Assembly: GCA_002408125.1 (NCBI GenBank)
Contig: DHQO01000001.1
Span: 6,855-70,854 of the forward strand
DNA: 64,000 bases
Origin: Hyphomonadaceae bacterium UBA5336
GTDB taxonomy: Bacteria; Pseudomonadota; Alphaproteobacteria; Caulobacterales; Hyphomonadaceae
Direction of reading: 5' to 3'
Shown here one piece after another: positions 61,323 through 64,000 of this stretch (within the stretch, counting starts at the first letter, position 1; each line of letters starts with the position of its first letter). Position numbers and translations under genes: made by a program. The notes beneath the pieces were generated by a model. It saw only the letters and a list, made by a program, of their open reading frames with translations, did no database searches and was not told the origin of the DNA.

Positions 61323-61859
61323 TCAAACGAGTGGATAGTCGGCTTCGGCCTCGTAATGGCTCGGCCCTTTGCCAGAGCGGCTTTCATAGAGATGGAACCG
61401 GTCGCACCAGAACGGCCCGTCGCGATAGGCCCCATGGCGCTCGGTCCAGGCGCGCGCCTCCTCCAGGCCGGTGCCGTGCAGATAGGCGAGCGTGATGTGC
61501 GGCTTGAAGCCCCGCCGCTCCGGCGGCAGGCCAAGCCGGCGCGCAGCGCGCTCGCAGGCCCCGGCCAGGCGCGCAAGGTCTCCGTTCGGCGCGATCCGCG
61601 CCCAGACCGCGGTCGGCTCGCGCCGGCCGAACCAGCCCATGCCGTCCACCTCCAGCTGCATTTGCCGCGCCTCGATCAGGCCAAGCTCATGGTCGAGCTC
61701 GCGGGCGAGATTTGTATCTACGTCGCCGAAAAAGCGTAGCGTGATGTGAAATTTTTCCAGCGGGCGCCAGCTCGCCCCCGTCAGGCCCTTTTGCAGGTCG
61801 ATCAGCGGTTCGGCGATCTCGTCGGGCACCGGCAGGGCGGCAAAGAGGCGATGCAGCAT
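61323..61859 (-). CDS. thpR: RNA 2',3'-cyclic phosphodiesterase
   Basis: 178 residues. The two HxTx active-site motifs are FHITLRFFG and PHITLAYL. The LFAALPVPDEIAEPL start and WRPLEKF are typical of the 2H phosphoesterase ThpR/LigT. It opens 2',3'-cyclic phosphates in RNA; its physiological target is not settled. Confidence 0.95.
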   Translation of the reverse strand: MLHRLFAALPVPDEIAEPLIDLQKGLTGASWRPLEKFHITLRFFGDVDTNLARELDHELGLIEARQMQLEVDGMGWFGRREPTAVWARIAPNGDLARLAGACERAARRLGLPPERRGFKPHITLAYLHGTGLEEARAWTERHGAYRDGPFWCDRFHLYESRSGKGPSHYEAEADYPLV

Positions 61860-61903
61860 GAGGTCAGCGCCTGTCAGCGGGCGCGGTCGGCCTAAGCGGG
61901 TAT

Positions 61904-63229
61904 CTAGGTATCGCGGATATCCGCGCCAAGCTCGGCCATATGGGCGAGGAAATCAGGATAGCTGGTGGCGATCATGGAGACATCGTCCACAGCGACCGGC
62001 GCCTGCGCGGCGGTGCCTATTACCAGCGCGCTCATGGCGATGCGGTGATCGTGGCGTGTCTCGACCAGGCCGCCGCCGGGAGGCGGACCACCGCAGCCTT
62101 CCACGGTGAAGCCTTCCGGATCTGCCTCGCAAGTCACGCCATTGGCCTCAAGCATAGCGATCACCGCATCGATCCGGTCGCTTTCCTTCACGCGCAGCTC
62201 GCCGGCCCCGGTCACCCGGGTCGTGCCGTGGGCGAAGGAGGCGAGCACGGCGAGGATGGGGAACTCGTCGATCATGGCCGGCACCAGACGCTCGGGCACA
62301 TCTGCACCGGTGAGGCGTTCGGGACTGGAGACCTGCAGGTCTATGAGCCGCTCGCCCGCCGCATCGCCGGCTTCCTCCGCGCCCAGTCCGGCACCGAACA
62401 GGGCGAGCACATCGAAATACCCGTCGCGGGTGGAGTTTGACATCATCCGTTCGATCATCACATCGCCGTTCGGCGAAATCAGTGCGGCTGTGGCCAGGAA
62501 GGCAGCAGAGGAGGGATCGCCGGGGATGGCGGTATCGAGCGCGCGCAGCGTCTGGCCGCCTTCGATGGAGATCTCGCGCGCGCCGCCCGGTGCGATGGTG
62601 ACCTTCACCTCGGCGCCAAAGCCGCGCAGCATCCGCTCGGTATGGTCGCGTGTGGCCCGCGGCTCGGTGACGCGGGTCGTGCCCTTCGCATTGAGGCCGG
62701 CCAGCAGCACCGCTGATTTCACCTGTGCCGAAGCCATGGGCGGGGTGTAATCCATTGCCTGAAGATCTGCCGAGCCGGTCAGGGTGAATGGCAACAGCCC
62801 TTCAGAGCCGGCATCGTCGGCAAGCCCCATTTCCCGCAGCGGGTTCAGGATGCGGTTCATCGGCCGCTTTTTCAGGCTGGCATCGCCGGTAAAGCGCGCG
62901 GAGACCGGATAAGCGGCAACCGCGCCCATGATGAGCCGGCTGCCCGTGCCGCTATTGCCGAAATCCAGTTCGGTGCCAGGTGATTTCAGCCCTGCCTTGC
63001 CGACGCCGGTCACGCGCCAGTGGCCCGGCCCCACCTGTTCGACGTCTGCCCCCAGCGCGGCCATGGCCTGGCCCGTGCGCAGCACATCATCACCCTCCAG
63101 AAGACCGGTGATTTCGCTCGTTCCTTCGGCAAGAGCGGCCAGAATCAGGGCACGATGTGAACAGGATTTGTCACCTGGCGCGCAAATAGTGCCAGTGATC
63201 CTGTCGACGGGATGGGAAGTCCATGTCAT
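61904..63229 (-). CDS. aroA: EPSP synthase
   Basis: 441 residues from ATG 63229. PGDKSCSHRALILAALAEG, LDFGNSGTGSRLIMG, RATRDHTERMLRGFG and KESDRIDAVIAML are conserved. The RDHTEKML-type block resembles class II enzymes such as CP4, but the position that is Ala100 in CP4 is Gly here (NSGTG). It makes 5-enolpyruvylshikimate-3-phosphate in aromatic biosynthesis. Divergent from the FYDLN gene. Confidence 0.96.
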   Translation of the reverse strand: MTWTSHPVDRITGTICAPGDKSCSHRALILAALAEGTSEITGLLEGDDVLRTGQAMAALGADVEQVGPGHWRVTGVGKAGLKSPGTELDFGNSGTGSRLIMGAVAAYPVSARFTGDASLKKRPMNRILNPLREMGLADDAGSEGLLPFTLTGSADLQAMDYTPPMASAQVKSAVLLAGLNAKGTTRVTEPRATRDHTERMLRGFGAEVKVTIAPGGAREISIEGGQTLRALDTAIPGDPSSAAFLATAALISPNGDVMIERMMSNSTRDGYFDVLALFGAGLGAEEAGDAAGERLIDLQVSSPERLTGADVPERLVPAMIDEFPILAVLASFAHGTTRVTGAGELRVKESDRIDAVIAMLEANGVTCEADPEGFTVEGCGGPPPGGGLVETRHDHRIAMSALVIGTAAQAPVAVDDVSMIATSYPDFLAHMAELGADIRDT

Positions 63230-63343
63230 GGGGGATATTGATCCGGGGGCGGTGCAAGCTGTGAATTGCGCTTTGACAGGGCGAGACGTTTCTGGCAAGC
63301 GCGCCCCCGAAAAAACGTGCAAGGCTTGAGCGGGAGCGAGAAC

Positions 63344-63868
63344 GTGGCGAAAGCAGAGCTTGGTACCAAGCGCACCTGTCCGGAAACCGGCAAGAACTTC
63401 TACGATCTGGGCAAGGACCCGATCGTGTCGCCCTATACCGGCATCGAATATCCCCTGTCCTTCTTCGAAACCGCACCAAAGCCGAAAAAGGCCAAACGCG
63501 GCGCCGCCAAACCGGAAGATCCGGAAGACGACGAGGACGAGGACGACGAAATCGATGACGATGTCGATTCCGACGAAGACATCGATGACGATGACGAGGA
63601 TGAAGACGAGGACGACGAAGCCAAGGCGCTCGAGCTTGGTGACGATGCCGACGAGGTCGTTCTGGAAGGCGGCGACGAGACCGAGGATGACGAATCCTCC
63701 ACGGCCAAGGTGCCGGCCGGATTCACCGAGGAAGGCGTCGACGACGATGATGATGACGACGTCATTCTCGACGACGATGACGATGATTTCGATATCGACG
63801 TGGACGGTGACATCGATCTCGATGATGACGATGACATTTCTGACGAGGATGATGATGTTGCCCCTTGA
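63344..63868 (+). CDS. FYDLN-acid family protein (TIGR02300)
   Basis: 174 residues from GTG 63344, with GGGAG upstream. The N-terminal ~45 residues carry LGTKRTCPETGKNFYDLGK and SPYTGIEYPLSFFE, the family signature with two Cys-like zinc positions. The rest is an extreme low-complexity acidic region of Asp and Glu. The family is restricted to alphaproteobacteria and has no known function. Confidence 0.92.
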   Translation: MAKAELGTKRTCPETGKNFYDLGKDPIVSPYTGIEYPLSFFETAPKPKKAKRGAAKPEDPEDDEDEDDEIDDDVDSDEDIDDDDEDEDEDDEAKALELGDDADEVVLEGGDETEDDESSTAKVPAGFTEEGVDDDDDDDVILDDDDDDFDIDVDGDIDLDDDDDISDEDDDVAP

Positions 63869-63920
63869 TCCGGGCAGCATTCGGTCTTAATCACACCGCT
63901 TCCCAAAGACCGGGACACCC

Positions 63921-63996
<76 letters not shown>

Positions 63997-64000
63997 TCCT

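Overview
The window looks like a G+C-rich alphaproteobacterial chromosome segment, most like the Caulobacterales/Maricaulales/Hyphomonadaceae group. The basis is the alphaproteobacterial gene order trpF-trpB-trpA-accD-folC next to hrcA-grpE and rph-rdgB-hemW, a FYDLN-acid (TIGR02300) protein, Tad-type pilus-like proteins, and a type II-C Cas9/tracrRNA of alphaproteobacterial style. The genus cannot be fixed by eye.

Layout. (1) 1-5.8 kb is an accessory region of visibly lower G+C. It holds a partial leftward gene of unknown function and, after a divergent intergenic region with a pair of direct repeats, a tight rightward operon: a small HTH protein, an HNH-like zinc protein and a 907-residue family-B DNA polymerase with intact exonuclease and polymerase motifs. 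An XRE regulator and a secreted coiled-coil protein follow. (2) 5.8-12 kb is a complete type II-C CRISPR-Cas locus: 18 repeats of 36 bp with 17 spacers of exactly 30 bp, then cas2, cas1 and cas9 on the opposite strand, and a tracrRNA gene divergent from cas9. (3) 12-28.6 kb is ordinary core metabolism: two SDR enzymes, bioB, phhB, folD, a complete branched-chain 2-oxoacid dehydrogenase operon (E1alpha, E1beta, E2, E3), a dienelactone hydrolase and a glyoxalase. (4) 28.6-37.8 kb is a long leftward run: hrcA-grpE-trpF-(NTF2-like)-trpB-VOC-GFA-cutA-trpA-accD-folC-HTH/MGMT. (5) 38-45.5 kb has three TadE/TadG-like genes and a His-rich PadR regulator set between hrcA and rph, then rdgB and hemW. (6) 45.5-64 kb holds LolA, L25, Pth, YchF, PurQ, AroA, ThpR, an ABC1 kinase, two membrane-anchored TIR-domain proteins, several lipoproteins and a tRNA-Ala(GGC).

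Most noteworthy are the HTH/HNH/PolB cassette, which I cannot assign to a described system, and the compact Cas9 locus, whose tracrRNA and repeat-embedded promoters can be read directly from the sequence. Also worth a look are two adjacent palindromic spacers, the PadR gene with a repeated GATATATC-type operator region, a two-hairpin RNA candidate after hemW, and the TIR proteins, one of which seems to have lost the catalytic glutamate.
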